Both the position numbers and the translations under genes were made by a program. Of a stretch of 64,000 nucleotides of DNA, positions 31,440-40,125 are shown one piece after another. Position 1 is the first letter of the stretch, and every line of letters starts with the position of its first letter. Source of the stretch: Haloactinopolyspora alba (lineage in GTDB: Bacteria > Actinomycetota > Actinomycetes > Jiangellales > Jiangellaceae); assembly GCF_003014555.1 (NCBI RefSeq), contig NZ_PYGE01000007.1, forward strand, positions 186,001 to 250,000, read 5' to 3'. The notes beneath the pieces are model-generated. The model was not told the DNA's origin. It ran no database searches and saw only the letters and a program-made list of their open reading frames with translations.

Positions 31440-32135
31440 ATGAGCCAGACCGAACCCGGCGATCAGCGCGGCCAGCAGCAGAGCTGGGTCGGTGCCATCG
31501 CGTCCGAGGACCGGTTCCGTCCGCAACACGCGCTGAGCCTGGGCGCACTGCTGGACGCCGGGCTGCCGCTCGCGCTGTTCACGGTGGTCTACGCGGTCGC
31601 GGGGCACAACCTGTCGCTGTCGCTGTGGGTGGCGCTGGGCTCCGGCGCGCTGCTGGCGGTGGTGCGGCTGTTCCGGCGTGAGCCGCTGCAGAACGTGGTC
31701 GCCGGCTTCGTCGGCCTCGGCATCGCCGCCTACCTGGCCCACCGGACCGGACAGGCCGAGGACGTCTTCCTGCCCGGGCTGCTGATCAACGTGGGATACG
31801 GGCTCGCGTACCTGGTGTCCATCGCGGTGCGCTGGCCGTTGCTGGGCGTGTTCGTGGGGCTGGTGACCGGTCAGGGCATGGCGTGGCGGCGCGACCCGGC
31901 GTTGCTGCGCGCGTTCACCAAGGCCAGCCTGCTGTGGGTGGCGCTGTTCGCCACCAGGCTGGCGGTGCAGGCGCCGCTGTACTTCGCCGGCGAGGAGCAG
32001 CTGGGCTGGCTCGCCGGCGCCCGGCTGGCCATGAGCTGGCCGCTGTTCCTGCTGGTGGTCTACCTGTCGTGGGTCATCATCCGGCCGGCGTACCGTGCGC
32101 ACACCGAAGCGCAGACCGAGGCGGCGGCGGACTAA
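31440..32135 (+). CDS. DUF3159 integral membrane protein
   Basis: A 231-residue protein with about six membrane helices (LLDAGLPLALFTVVYAVAG, LWVALGSGALLAVVRLF, VVAGFVGLGIAAYLA). Function unknown; in many actinomycetes it lies beside the TrkA pair and is often annotated simply as DUF3159. Its TAA stop overlaps the TAG stop of the convergent TrkA gene (CTAA, 32132-32135), leaving no room for a terminator between the two transcripts. Confidence 0.87.
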   Translation: MSQTEPGDQRGQQQSWVGAIASEDRFRPQHALSLGALLDAGLPLALFTVVYAVAGHNLSLSLWVALGSGALLAVVRLFRREPLQNVVAGFVGLGIAAYLAHRTGQAEDVFLPGLLINVGYGLAYLVSIAVRWPLLGVFVGLVTGQGMAWRRDPALLRAFTKASLLWVALFATRLAVQAPLYFAGEEQLGWLAGARLAMSWPLFLLVVYLSWVIIRPAYRAHTEAQTEAAAD

Positions 32136-32800
32136 CCCTCGTCGTGCGGCGACAGCAGCTGCCCGAGCTGGCGCTCGCGTTCCGGCGCCGCGACGAACAG
32201 CAGCTCGTCGCCGGCCTCCAGCGGCATGTCCGGCAGCGGACTGTGCACGTGCTTGCCGCGGATGATCGACACCAGCGACGTGTCCACCGGCCACGCGACG
32301 TCGGCGATGGCGGTTCCGACGATGGGGGAGTCGGTCGGCAGCGTCAGCTCGACGAGGTTCGCCTCGCCCTGCCGGAAACTGAACAGGCGCACCAGGTCGC
32401 CGACGCTGACGGCCTCCTCGACGAGGGCGCTCATGATGCGCGGCGTGGAGACGGCGACGTCGACGCCCCAGCTGTCGTTGAACAGCCACTCGTTGCCCGG
32501 ATGGTTCACCCTGGCCACGACGCGCGGCACCCCGAACTCGGTCTTGGCCAGCAACGACACGACGAGGTTGACCTTGTCGTCGCCGGTGGCCGCGATGACG
32601 ACGTTGCAGCGCTCCAGCGCCGCCTCCTCGAGCATGGACAGCTCGCAGGCGTCGGCGAGCAGCCACTCCGCCTCGGGCACACTGGCGGCCTTGATGGCGC
32701 GCGGCTCCTTGTCGACGAGCAGGACGTCGTGGTTGTTCGTGAGCAGCTCGGAGGCGATGGAGCGCCCGACGTTGCCGGCACCGGCGATGGCGACGCGCAT
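32132..32800 (-). CDS. TrkA/RCK potassium-uptake regulatory protein (second of pair)
   Basis: A 222-residue cytosolic gating protein: RCK_N domain with VAIAGAGNVGRSIASELL and the acidic VDKEPRAIK (adenine-nucleotide binding) then a TrkA_C domain near 140-220 (NLVELTLPTDSPIVGTAIADV). Such proteins form a ring on K+ channels or transporters and control opening by NAD(H), ATP or c-di-AMP. It overlaps the upstream TrkA stop by one base (TGATG). Mycobacterial relatives are called CeoC. In this window the divergent neighbour is a KimA-like K+ transporter, so that is the likely partner. Confidence 0.9.
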   Translation of the reverse strand: MRVAIAGAGNVGRSIASELLTNNHDVLLVDKEPRAIKAASVPEAEWLLADACELSMLEEAALERCNVVIAATGDDKVNLVVSLLAKTEFGVPRVVARVNHPGNEWLFNDSWGVDVAVSTPRIMSALVEEAVSVGDLVRLFSFRQGEANLVELTLPTDSPIVGTAIADVAWPVDTSLVSIIRGKHVHSPLPDMPLEAGDELLFVAAPERERQLGQLLSPHDEG

Positions 32801-33465
32801 CAGAGCTCGACCTCCGGATCGTTCGTGAAGATGCTCTCGACCTTCTCGAGGTCGTCGGTGCGGATCAGCACGTGGATCAGGTCGCCGTCCTGGATGACGG
32901 TGTCGGGACGCGGCAGCAGGCCGTCGCCGTAGCGGGTGATGAACGCGATCCGCGCGCCCGACGCCGCTTCGAGCGTCGTGGCCGGCTGACCGATCCACCC
33001 GGCGGCGACGTGAATCTCGGCGAGGTGGATGGTGCCGGACGGATCGACCCACTCGGTCTGTGCGCCCTCCGGGATGATCCGGCGCAGCATCTGGTCGGCG
33101 GTCCAGCGCACGGTGGCGACCGTGGGGATGCCGAGGCGCTGGTACACCTCGGCGCGGCCGGGGTCGTAGATGCGGGCGACGACGTTGTCGACGCCGAAGG
33201 TCTCGCGCGCGACCCGGGCGGCGAGAATGTTCGAGTTGTCACCGCTGCTGACGGCGGCGAACGCGTCGGCGCGCTCGATGCCCGCCTCGCGCAGCACGTC
33301 CCGGTCGAACCCCACGCCGGAGACGGTCGAGCCCTCGAACCCGGGCTGCAACCGGCGGAACGAGTCCGGGTTCTGGTCGACGACGGCGACCGTGTGATCG
33401 TGCGACTCCAGGCTGTGCGCCAGGGTCGAGCCGACCCGGCCGCATCCCATGATGACGACGTGCAC
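32800..33465 (-). CDS. TrkA/RCK potassium-uptake regulatory protein (first of pair)
   Basis: A 221-residue RCK protein: VVIMGCGRVGSTLAHSLE nucleotide loop, VDQNPDSFRRL, and a TrkA_C domain beginning near 140 (IHLAEIHVAAGWIGQPATTLE). Mycobacterial relatives are called CeoB. The two TrkA proteins are only distantly alike, suggesting a hetero-oligomeric ring. Divergent from the KimA-like transporter with a 117-bp control region between them. Confidence 0.9.
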   Translation of the reverse strand: MHVVIMGCGRVGSTLAHSLESHDHTVAVVDQNPDSFRRLQPGFEGSTVSGVGFDRDVLREAGIERADAFAAVSSGDNSNILAARVARETFGVDNVVARIYDPGRAEVYQRLGIPTVATVRWTADQMLRRIIPEGAQTEWVDPSGTIHLAEIHVAAGWIGQPATTLEAASGARIAFITRYGDGLLPRPDTVIQDGDLIHVLIRTDDLEKVESIFTNDPEVEL

Positions 33466-33568
33466 CTGCGTCCTCTCCGCTTCGCCGAAGCCACGAGCGC
33501 TGTCGCCGACGACGTTACACGAGCGGACCGGCCGGAGCGTCGGTGCGACGGGTCCCTGCCCGACGGCC

Positions 33569-33574
33569 TAACAT
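33569..33574 (+). promoter_or_regulatory. -10-like box before the KimA-like gene
   Basis: TAACAT, 8 bp before the GTG at 33583; no ribosome site between. Fits a leaderless mRNA. Confidence 0.45.
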
Positions 33575-33582
33575 TGCGGACC

Positions 33583-35568
33583 GTGCCGAAGCTGGGCGAC
33601 ATCTCCAAACGTGTGCTCGTCGGTCGCAAGCTCGCCAGCGACCGACTGAGCCACACGTTGCTGCCCAAGCGCCTCGCGGTCCCGGTGTTCGCCAGCGACC
33701 CGCTGTCGTCGGTGAACTACGCCACCCAGGAGATCCTGGTCATCCTGACCCTGGGTGGGCTGACGTACCTGGTCTACACCCCGTGGGTGGCGGCGGTCGT
33801 CGTGCTGCTGCTGGTGACGGTGGTGGCGTCCTACCGTCAGCTGGTCCGGGCGTATCCGTCCGGTGGCGGTGACTTCGAGGTCGCCAGCACGAACCTCGGC
33901 CCCACGGCCGGGCTGGTCGTGGCCAGCGCGCTGCTCATCGACTACGTGCTCACCGTCGCCGTGTCGGTGTCGGCCGGCGTGGACAACCTGATCTCGGCCG
34001 TACCGCAGCTGGATCGATATCGCATCCCGATCGCGCTCGGCCTCGTGGTGTTCCTGGCGGCGATGAACCTGCGCGGGGTCCGCGAGAGCGGCAAGGCCTT
34101 CGCGATACCGGCGTACCTGTTCGTCGTCGGCATCGGCGCGATGATCGTGTGGGGCCTGGGGCAGACGCTCTTCGGTGAGGCGCCGCGCGCGGAGTCGGCG
34201 GACTACGACGTCGCCGCGGAGATGACCGATCTCGGCGGGGTCGCGGTCATGCTGCTGGTGTTGCGGGCGTTCGCGTCCGGCTGTACCGCGCTGACCGGCG
34301 TCGAGACCATCGCGAACGGGGTGCCGGCCTTCCGCAAGCCCAAGGGCAAGAACGCCGCGTCGGCGCTGGCGATCATGGGGACGTTGTCGATCAGCATGTT
34401 CGTCGGCATCACGGCGCTGGCCGTCGTGTCCGAGGTGCGCTACGTCGAGGACCCGTGCTCGCTGCAGGGGTTCGACTGCGAGACCCAGCCGCAGCGCACG
34501 GTGATCTCGCAGATCGCCCTGGCCGTGTTCGGCGACGAGAGCATCCCGTTCTACTACATTCAGGCGGTCGCCGCGCTGATCCTCATCCTGGCGGCGAACA
34601 CGGCGTTCAACGGCTTCCCGCTGCTCGGGTCCGTCCTGGCGCAGCACCGGTACGCGCCACGGCAGCTGCACACCCGCGGCGACAAGCTGGTGTTCAGCAA
34701 CGGCATCATCGTTCTGGCGCTGCTCGCCGGGGTGCTGATCGTGGTGTTCGACGCCTCGGTGACGCGGCTGATCCAGCTGTACATCGTCGGTGTGTTCACC
34801 GCGTTCACGCTCGGGCAGGCGGGCATGGTCCGGCACTGGAACCGGACCCTGACCACGACGCGAGACGTCTCGGAACGCCGGTCGATCATGCGCTCACGGG
34901 CGATCAACGCGTTCGGTGCGACGATGACCGGTGTCGTGCTGGTCGTGGTCACCATCACCAAGTTCACGCACGGCGCGTGGATCGTGCTGGCCACGATGCC
35001 GCTGCTGTTCGCGCTGATGCGCGGCATCCGCCGGCACTACGACACCGTCAGCGAGGAACTGGCCGTCGACGACTGGCCGTCGGAGTCGTTGCTGCCGTCG
35101 CGCGTGCACGCGGTCGTGCTGGTGTCGCGGCTGCACAAGCCGACGGTGCGGGCCATCGCGTACGCCCGGGCGGCACGGCCGGACATCATCGAGGCGATCA
35201 CCGTCAACGTCGACGCCGACGACACCGCGACGCTGCTGGACGAGTGGGACCGGCGCGAGATCCCGGTGCCGCTGCGGGTGCTCGACTCGCCGTACCGTGA
35301 GATCGCGCGGCCGGTCATCGAGTACGTGCGGGCGATCCGGCGCGCCAGCCCGCGTGACGTCGTCACCGTCTACGTCCCCGAGTACGTCGTCGGGCGCTGG
35401 TGGGAGCGGCTGCTGCACAACCAGAGCGTGTTCTGGCTCAAGGGCCGGCTGCTGTTCACACCGGGGGTGATGGTGACGAGCGTTCCGTGGCAGCTGCATT
35501 CGTCGACGGACCAGGGGAGCAAGGGCGGCGCCCGCCCCGGGCCGGACCAGGGCGGTGGATCGAGCTGA
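33583..35568 (+). CDS. KimA-like APC/KUP-type potassium transporter
   Basis: A 661-residue membrane protein with about 12 helices and a C-terminal cytosolic domain of ~150 residues. It matches the Bacillus KimA (YdaO) pattern closely: FASDPLSSVNYATQEILVIL, LLIDYVLTVAVSVSAGVDN, SGCTALTGVETIANGVPAF, LAANTAFNGFP, FSNGIIVLALLAGVLIVVF, and C-terminal LHNQSVFWLKGRLLF. From memory of the KimA structure, K+-site residues (Asp and Tyr in SDPLSSVNY; Asp, Tyr, Thr, Ser in DYVLTVAVS; Thr in CTALTG) are present. KimA is a H+/K+ symporter closed by c-di-AMP. GTG start follows a -10-like box with no ribosome site. The divergent TrkA pair supports a K+ role. Confidence 0.85.
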   Translation: MPKLGDISKRVLVGRKLASDRLSHTLLPKRLAVPVFASDPLSSVNYATQEILVILTLGGLTYLVYTPWVAAVVVLLLVTVVASYRQLVRAYPSGGGDFEVASTNLGPTAGLVVASALLIDYVLTVAVSVSAGVDNLISAVPQLDRYRIPIALGLVVFLAAMNLRGVRESGKAFAIPAYLFVVGIGAMIVWGLGQTLFGEAPRAESADYDVAAEMTDLGGVAVMLLVLRAFASGCTALTGVETIANGVPAFRKPKGKNAASALAIMGTLSISMFVGITALAVVSEVRYVEDPCSLQGFDCETQPQRTVISQIALAVFGDESIPFYYIQAVAALILILAANTAFNGFPLLGSVLAQHRYAPRQLHTRGDKLVFSNGIIVLALLAGVLIVVFDASVTRLIQLYIVGVFTAFTLGQAGMVRHWNRTLTTTRDVSERRSIMRSRAINAFGATMTGVVLVVVTITKFTHGAWIVLATMPLLFALMRGIRRHYDTVSEELAVDDWPSESLLPSRVHAVVLVSRLHKPTVRAIAYARAARPDIIEAITVNVDADDTATLLDEWDRREIPVPLRVLDSPYREIARPVIEYVRAIRRASPRDVVTVYVPEYVVGRWWERLLHNQSVFWLKGRLLFTPGVMVTSVPWQLHSSTDQGSKGGARPGPDQGGGSS

Positions 35569-35618
35569 GCAGGCCACAGCGGCGGGTCCGGGGCGAGGAC
35601 CGGGCCGGCACCGAGATC

Positions 35619-36869
35619 GTGGTGGACGTGGGCGACGTGGCGCACGGCGGCGTCTGCGTCGCGCGGCACGAGGGACGCGTCGTGTTCGTCCGGCACGCGC
35701 TGCCGGGGGAGCGGGCGTGGGTGCGCGTCACCGAGGGCGGCAGCGACGACCCGTTCTGGCGCGCGGAGGCCATCGAGATCGTGACCGAGTCGCCGGACCG
35801 GGTGCAGCCGCCGTGTCCGTACGCGGTCCCCGGCGGCTGCGGCGGGTGCGACTGGCAGCACGCGGCTCCGCGGGCACAGCGCCGGTTCAAGGAGACGGTG
35901 GTGGCCGAGCAGCTGCGTCGCCTCGCCGGCATCGACATGCGGGTCGAGGTCGAGCCGGTGCCGGGTGACGCCGACGGGCTGGACTGGCGCACCCGCGTCA
36001 CCTACGCCGTCGACGCGGACGGCCGCGCGGGGCTGCACCGGCACCGGTCCCACGACATCGTGCCGATCGAGCGCTGCCTCATCGCGCACCCGCGCGTCCG
36101 TGACGTGGGCGTGGAGGCGCGCGAGTGGCCGGACACCGAGTCGGTCGAGGTCGTCGCCGCGAGCGGCGGCCGGCTGGTGATCGCGGAATGTACGAGCCCG
36201 GAACCGGAGCCGCCGATCCTGGCCTCGGACGTGTCCGTCGCGGTGGCGGCCGACCGCGACGGAAGCCGCCTCCGCGCCCTGCACGGGCGGACCGAGGTGG
36301 TCGAGGAGGCCGCCGGCCGTCGCTGGCAGGTCACCGGCGGCGGCTTCTGGCAGGTCCATCCGGGCGCCGCGGACATCCTGGCCGCCGCCGTGCTGGACGC
36401 CCTGGACCCGCGCCCCGGCGAACGCGGGCTGGACCTGTACTGCGGGGTCGGGCTGTTCACCGGCGTCCTGGCCGGGCGGGTTGGCCCGGACGGCTGGGTC
36501 GTCGGCGTCGAGGGGTCGCGGCAGGCGGCGGACGACGCCGACTGGAACCTGCGCGACCTGCCGGGCGTCCGGGTGGAACGTGGCCGGGTCGACCGGACGC
36601 TGAACCGTGCCGACGTCGCGCCCGAGGTCGACGTGGTGGTCCTGGACCCGCCGCGAACCGGCGCGAAGGCGCGTGTCGTCGCTTCGATCGCCGCGAGGTC
36701 GCCGCGCGCCGTCGCGTACGTGGCCTGCGACCCGGCCGCGCTGGCCCGGGATGTGGCGATCTTCGCCGAGCACGGGTACACGCTGGCGGGGCTGCGCGCG
36801 TTCGACCTGTTCCCGATGACCCACCACGTGGAGTGCGTGGCGGTGCTGGAACCCACCGCGCAGCGGTGA
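35619..36869 (+). CDS. TRAM-domain RNA (uracil-C5)-methyltransferase
   Basis: A ~416-residue RlmD/TrmA-type SAM-dependent methyltransferase acting on uridine in rRNA or tRNA. N-terminal TRAM barrel (VFVRHALPGERAWVRV); iron-sulfur cysteines in PPCPYAVPGGCGGCDWQ; Gln loop GGFWQVHPGAADIL near 225; SAM loop LDLYCGVGLFTG; VLDPPRTGA; and catalytic Cys in YVACDPAALARD. Start is uncertain: GTG 35619 is the first usual start codon, but it trims the first TRAM strand. A CTG at 35565 overlapping the transporter stop (CTGA) with GGTGGA upstream would add 18 residues and restore it. Confidence 0.88.
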   Translation: MVDVGDVAHGGVCVARHEGRVVFVRHALPGERAWVRVTEGGSDDPFWRAEAIEIVTESPDRVQPPCPYAVPGGCGGCDWQHAAPRAQRRFKETVVAEQLRRLAGIDMRVEVEPVPGDADGLDWRTRVTYAVDADGRAGLHRHRSHDIVPIERCLIAHPRVRDVGVEAREWPDTESVEVVAASGGRLVIAECTSPEPEPPILASDVSVAVAADRDGSRLRALHGRTEVVEEAAGRRWQVTGGGFWQVHPGAADILAAAVLDALDPRPGERGLDLYCGVGLFTGVLAGRVGPDGWVVGVEGSRQAADDADWNLRDLPGVRVERGRVDRTLNRADVAPEVDVVVLDPPRTGAKARVVASIAARSPRAVAYVACDPAALARDVAIFAEHGYTLAGLRAFDLFPMTHHVECVAVLEPTAQR

Positions 36870-37760
36870 TCACGCGGCGTGTGCTTCGAGCGCCGCGACA
36901 CAGGCACGCACCGGCGGGCTCTGGTTCCGGGTGAGCCAGGCCACGCTGATGTCGCGCCGGAGCGCGGGCGTGGTCGGGATCATGCGCACGCCCGGTGGGG
37001 CCACCGCCCCGGCCATCGCGGGGACCAGTGCCGCGGCCAGGTTCTGTTCGACGAGGGCGTACTGCGCGGTGTGCTCGGCGACGAAGTAGCGGACGTCGGG
37101 TTCGACGCCCCGGGCGCGCAGCGCCTGCACGAGCGCCTCGTGCGGCTCGGTTCCCGGTGGGCAGGTGGCCCACGCCGTGTCTGGCAGTTCGGCGAGGTCG
37201 ACAGCCTCGTGGTGGTGACACGGATGACGCGTCGAGAGGGCCACCTTCGCCTCTTCGTCGACGAGCGTCCGCAGGGTCACGCCCTCCGGAATGACCAACG
37301 GCCGGTTGGCCCAGCTCTCGATGAGCAGAACGTCGAGAGCGCCGTCGAGCAGCCGCGGCATCAGGTCGACGACCTCACCGTCGGTGACGGTGGGCAGCAG
37401 CCGCGGGTGCCGGGTGGTGAGGTCGGCGAGGGCATGCGGCAGCAGCGTACGGACCGCGCTGGCCACACCACCGATGCGCAGCGGTCCGAGCACCTGATCG
37501 TCCAGGTCGCCGAGATCGGACTCGGCGGCCGCGAGTTGGCCGAGGACCTGTTCGGCGTGCCGGCTGAGCACCCGGCCGGCGTGTGTGAGCCGGACGCTGC
37601 GGCCGTGTGGTTCGAGCAGCGTGTGCCCGGCCTCCCGCTCCAGCTTGCCGAGCTGCTGTGACACCCCGGACGGGGTCATGTGCAGGGCCTGCGCCGCACG
37701 GGCGACGGAGCCGTGGGTGGCGACGGCGGCGAGCGCGCGGAGCCGGTCGAGACTGAACAC
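36870..37760 (-). CDS. LysR-family transcriptional regulator
   Basis: A 296-residue LysR regulator: N-terminal winged helix (FSLDRLRALAAVATHGSVARAAQALHMTPSGVSQQLGKLE) and a periplasmic-binding-like effector domain from ~85. It is divergent from an EamA transporter, the usual arrangement in which LysR controls export of a metabolite. The GTG at 37760 lies seven bases after TAGTCT with no ribosome site, so a leaderless start is likely; ATG 37820 would add a 20-residue non-family N-terminus. Ends one base after the methyltransferase stop, convergent. Confidence 0.87.
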   Translation of the reverse strand: MFSLDRLRALAAVATHGSVARAAQALHMTPSGVSQQLGKLEREAGHTLLEPHGRSVRLTHAGRVLSRHAEQVLGQLAAAESDLGDLDDQVLGPLRIGGVASAVRTLLPHALADLTTRHPRLLPTVTDGEVVDLMPRLLDGALDVLLIESWANRPLVIPEGVTLRTLVDEEAKVALSTRHPCHHHEAVDLAELPDTAWATCPPGTEPHEALVQALRARGVEPDVRYFVAEHTAQYALVEQNLAAALVPAMAGAVAPPGVRMIPTTPALRRDISVAWLTRNQSPPVRACVAALEAHAA

Positions 37761-37767
37761 ATTAGCG

Positions 37768-37773
37768 AGACTA
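37768..37773 (-). promoter_or_regulatory. -10-like box of the LysR gene
   Basis: TAGTCT on the minus strand, 7 bp before the GTG at 37760. Confidence 0.45.
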
Positions 37774-37825
37774 CTGGGTACAGCCGAGAAATCGTTGCTT
37801 TTACTTCCGTGACGCGCCATGCACA

Positions 37826-38878
37826 GTGGAGTTCGTGACGCGAGACGACGGTTCGACGACCATGCGGCAGGAACCGAGCACCACCGTGCGGGCCCGGGTC
37901 GTGAGCCGTCCCGTCGTGCTGGCGGTGGCGGGCTCCGCCTGCATCTCGGCGTCGGCGGTGTTCATGAAGCAGTCCGGGACCAACGCCGGCACCGCGGCCT
38001 TCTTCCGGTGTGCGCTCGCGCTGCTCGTGCTGGTGCCGCTCGCCTGGCGAGAGCGGCACCGGCTCGACCCGCGGCAGCTGCGGCATCGGCTGATGGACGT
38101 CGGCGCCGGCGTCCTGCTCGGCGTGGACATGGTGTTCTGGGCGGCCAGCGTGCTCAACGTGGGCGCGTCGATCGCCACGGTGCTCATCAACGTCCAGGTC
38201 GTGGTGTTCCCGTTGCTGGCCCGGGTGGTGTCGGGCGCGAGGCTGTCGTGGCGGTTCGCGGTGACGGCGCCGCTGATGCTCGTCGGTGTCGCGCTCGCCA
38301 GCGGGGCCGTCGGCCGGCCCGAGCCGGGCAGCGACCCGGTGGCAGGCGTCACGTTCGGCATGATCGCCGGGGTCGCGTACGCGGGGTACCTGTTCCTGAT
38401 GCGGCTCGGCGGCGGGCGTCAGCACACGGTGTCGCCGGTGTGCACGTCGACGGCGGCGGCCGCGGTGACGGCCGGCGTGCTGGGCGGACTCTGGACGGGC
38501 ATCGACCTCGCGCCGGGGTGGCCGGCCATGGGCTGGCTGCTGACGCTGGCGATCGTCGGGCAGGTGGTGGCGTGGCTGCTCATCACGACCGCACTGCCGG
38601 CGCTGCCGGCCGACGTCGGCGCGGCGCTGCTGCTGTTGCAACCGGTGCTGGCGTTCGGGCTCGGTGTCGCGATCGGCGAACGTCCGACCTCGACGCAGGT
38701 CGCCGGCTGCGCGCTGGTGGTCGTCGTGGTCTGGTATCACAACCGGCTGCCCCGCCGGTCCGGCGTCAGTTATCCTGACCAGTGGTCCGACGACGGCTGC
38801 GTGCAGGGAGGTGAGGCTGCCATGAGCAGTGAACCTCCCAGTTATGCACGGCGGGACGCTCGAGCCGCGGGCAGCTGA
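37826..38878 (+). CDS. EamA/RhaT-family metabolite exporter
   Basis: A ~350-residue membrane protein with ten helices in two EamA repeats (VVLAVAGSACISASAVFMKQ; GMIAGVAYAGYLFLMRLGG). Proteins of this family export amino acids, nucleobases or other small molecules. GTG 37826 is taken as start; ATG 37862 is an alternative and would remove 12 residues of non-membrane sequence. The C-terminal ~35 residues after the last helix are non-hydrophobic. Divergent from the LysR regulator with 65 bp between, so probably its target. Substrate unknown. Confidence 0.82.
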   Translation: MEFVTRDDGSTTMRQEPSTTVRARVVSRPVVLAVAGSACISASAVFMKQSGTNAGTAAFFRCALALLVLVPLAWRERHRLDPRQLRHRLMDVGAGVLLGVDMVFWAASVLNVGASIATVLINVQVVVFPLLARVVSGARLSWRFAVTAPLMLVGVALASGAVGRPEPGSDPVAGVTFGMIAGVAYAGYLFLMRLGGGRQHTVSPVCTSTAAAAVTAGVLGGLWTGIDLAPGWPAMGWLLTLAIVGQVVAWLLITTALPALPADVGAALLLLQPVLAFGLGVAIGERPTSTQVAGCALVVVVVWYHNRLPRRSGVSYPDQWSDDGCVQGGEAAMSSEPPSYARRDARAAGS

Positions 38879-38948
38879 TGCCCGGCGGCGGGTGTCCTGC
38901 GCCTCCGACACCCTCGCGCCCGCGTCCGTTTTCGTTGGGAGAGACGCC

Positions 38949-40097
38949 ATGCCGCCGCGTCGTCAACGTGCACTCCGTGTCATCCGTCCGGCCCTGCGCC
39001 GGCACAACACCCGCAACAACACCGGCGCCGCGGCCGCGGACACGCAGCCGGCCGAGTCCGACAACGGTCACCCCAGGTCCAGCATCATCGACGCCGCGCT
39101 GTACCGCGACGGCTATCGCGCGAGCACGCCCGGCTCGCTGGCCGAGACCTACCACGAACTGCGCGCGGACGCCGAGGCGATGGCCTGGATCGGGCTGTAC
39201 CGGCCCAGCGACGCCGAGCTGATGTCGCTGGCCGAGGAGTTCGACCTGCACCCCTTGGCGGTCGAGGACGCCATGGAGGCGCACCAGCGGCCGAAGCTCG
39301 AACGCTACGGCGAGACCCTGTTCGTGGTGCTGCGCGCCGCGCGCTACCTCGACGCCTCCGAGCAGGTCGACTTCGGCGAGCTGCACCTGTTCGTCGGCCA
39401 GGACTTCGTCATCACCGTCCGGCACGGCGCGGCGCCGGACCTCTCGGCGGTGCGCCGCCGCATGGAGGACACCCCCGACCTGTTGCGGCTCGGGCCGGAG
39501 GCGGTGCTGTACGCGGTGCTGGACGCGGTCGTCGACGGCTACGTTCCGGTCATCGCCGGCGTCGAGAACGACGTCGACGAGATCGAGACGGAGGTGTTCG
39601 GCCGTGATCCGCGGGTGTCGCGGCGTATCTACGAGCTCTCGCGCGAGGTGCTCGAGTTCCAGCGGGCCACCCGGCCGCTGATCGGCATGATGCAGGGCCT
39701 GCAGGCAGGATTCGTGAAGTACGGCACGGACGAGGAGCTGCAGCGCTATCTGCGCGACGTCGCCGACCACGTGGCCGAGGTCACCGAGCGCGTCGACGGC
39801 TTCCGGCAGGTGCTGCAGGACATCCTCCGGGTCAACTCGACCCTCGTCACGCAGCAGCAGAACGAGGAGATGAAGGCGCTCACCGAGGCGAGCTTCGAAC
39901 AGAACGAGGAGCTGAAGAAGATCTCCGCGTGGGCGGCGATCCTGTTCGCCCCGACCCTGGTGGGCACCATCTACGGCATGAACTTCACGCACATGCCGGA
40001 GGTGGACTGGTACTTCGGCTACCCGTTCGCGTTGTTCCTGATGGCCCTGGTGTGCGCGGGGCTGTTCGTGGTGTTCCGGCGACGCGGCTGGTTGTGA
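38949..40097 (+). CDS. corA: CorA-family magnesium/cobalt transporter
   Basis: A 382-residue channel: a basic N-terminal tail, a large cytosolic alpha/beta domain (HPLAVEDAMEAHQRPKLERYG), the long stalk helix (ELQRYLRDVADHVAEVTERVDGFRQ style heptads), and two C-terminal helices with the signature YGMNF near 355. It assembles as a pentamer and admits Mg2+ or Co2+. The ATG at 38949 follows GGGAGAGACGCC; an in-frame start at 38829 lies within the EamA gene and is rejected. Confidence 0.93.
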   Translation: MPPRRQRALRVIRPALRRHNTRNNTGAAAADTQPAESDNGHPRSSIIDAALYRDGYRASTPGSLAETYHELRADAEAMAWIGLYRPSDAELMSLAEEFDLHPLAVEDAMEAHQRPKLERYGETLFVVLRAARYLDASEQVDFGELHLFVGQDFVITVRHGAAPDLSAVRRRMEDTPDLLRLGPEAVLYAVLDAVVDGYVPVIAGVENDVDEIETEVFGRDPRVSRRIYELSREVLEFQRATRPLIGMMQGLQAGFVKYGTDEELQRYLRDVADHVAEVTERVDGFRQVLQDILRVNSTLVTQQQNEEMKALTEASFEQNEELKKISAWAAILFAPTLVGTIYGMNFTHMPEVDWYFGYPFALFLMALVCAGLFVVFRRRGWL

Positions 40098-40125
40098 CCG
40101 CCGGGCCGCGTGCAAAGCTGGAACC

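Noticed and set aside
35400-35618. In-frame upstream extension of the RNA methyltransferase into the transporter gene
   Set aside because: It would overlap the transporter by ~170 bp and adds a Gly/Arg/Pro-rich segment with no TRAM similarity; only the last part after the CTG at 35565 is considered.
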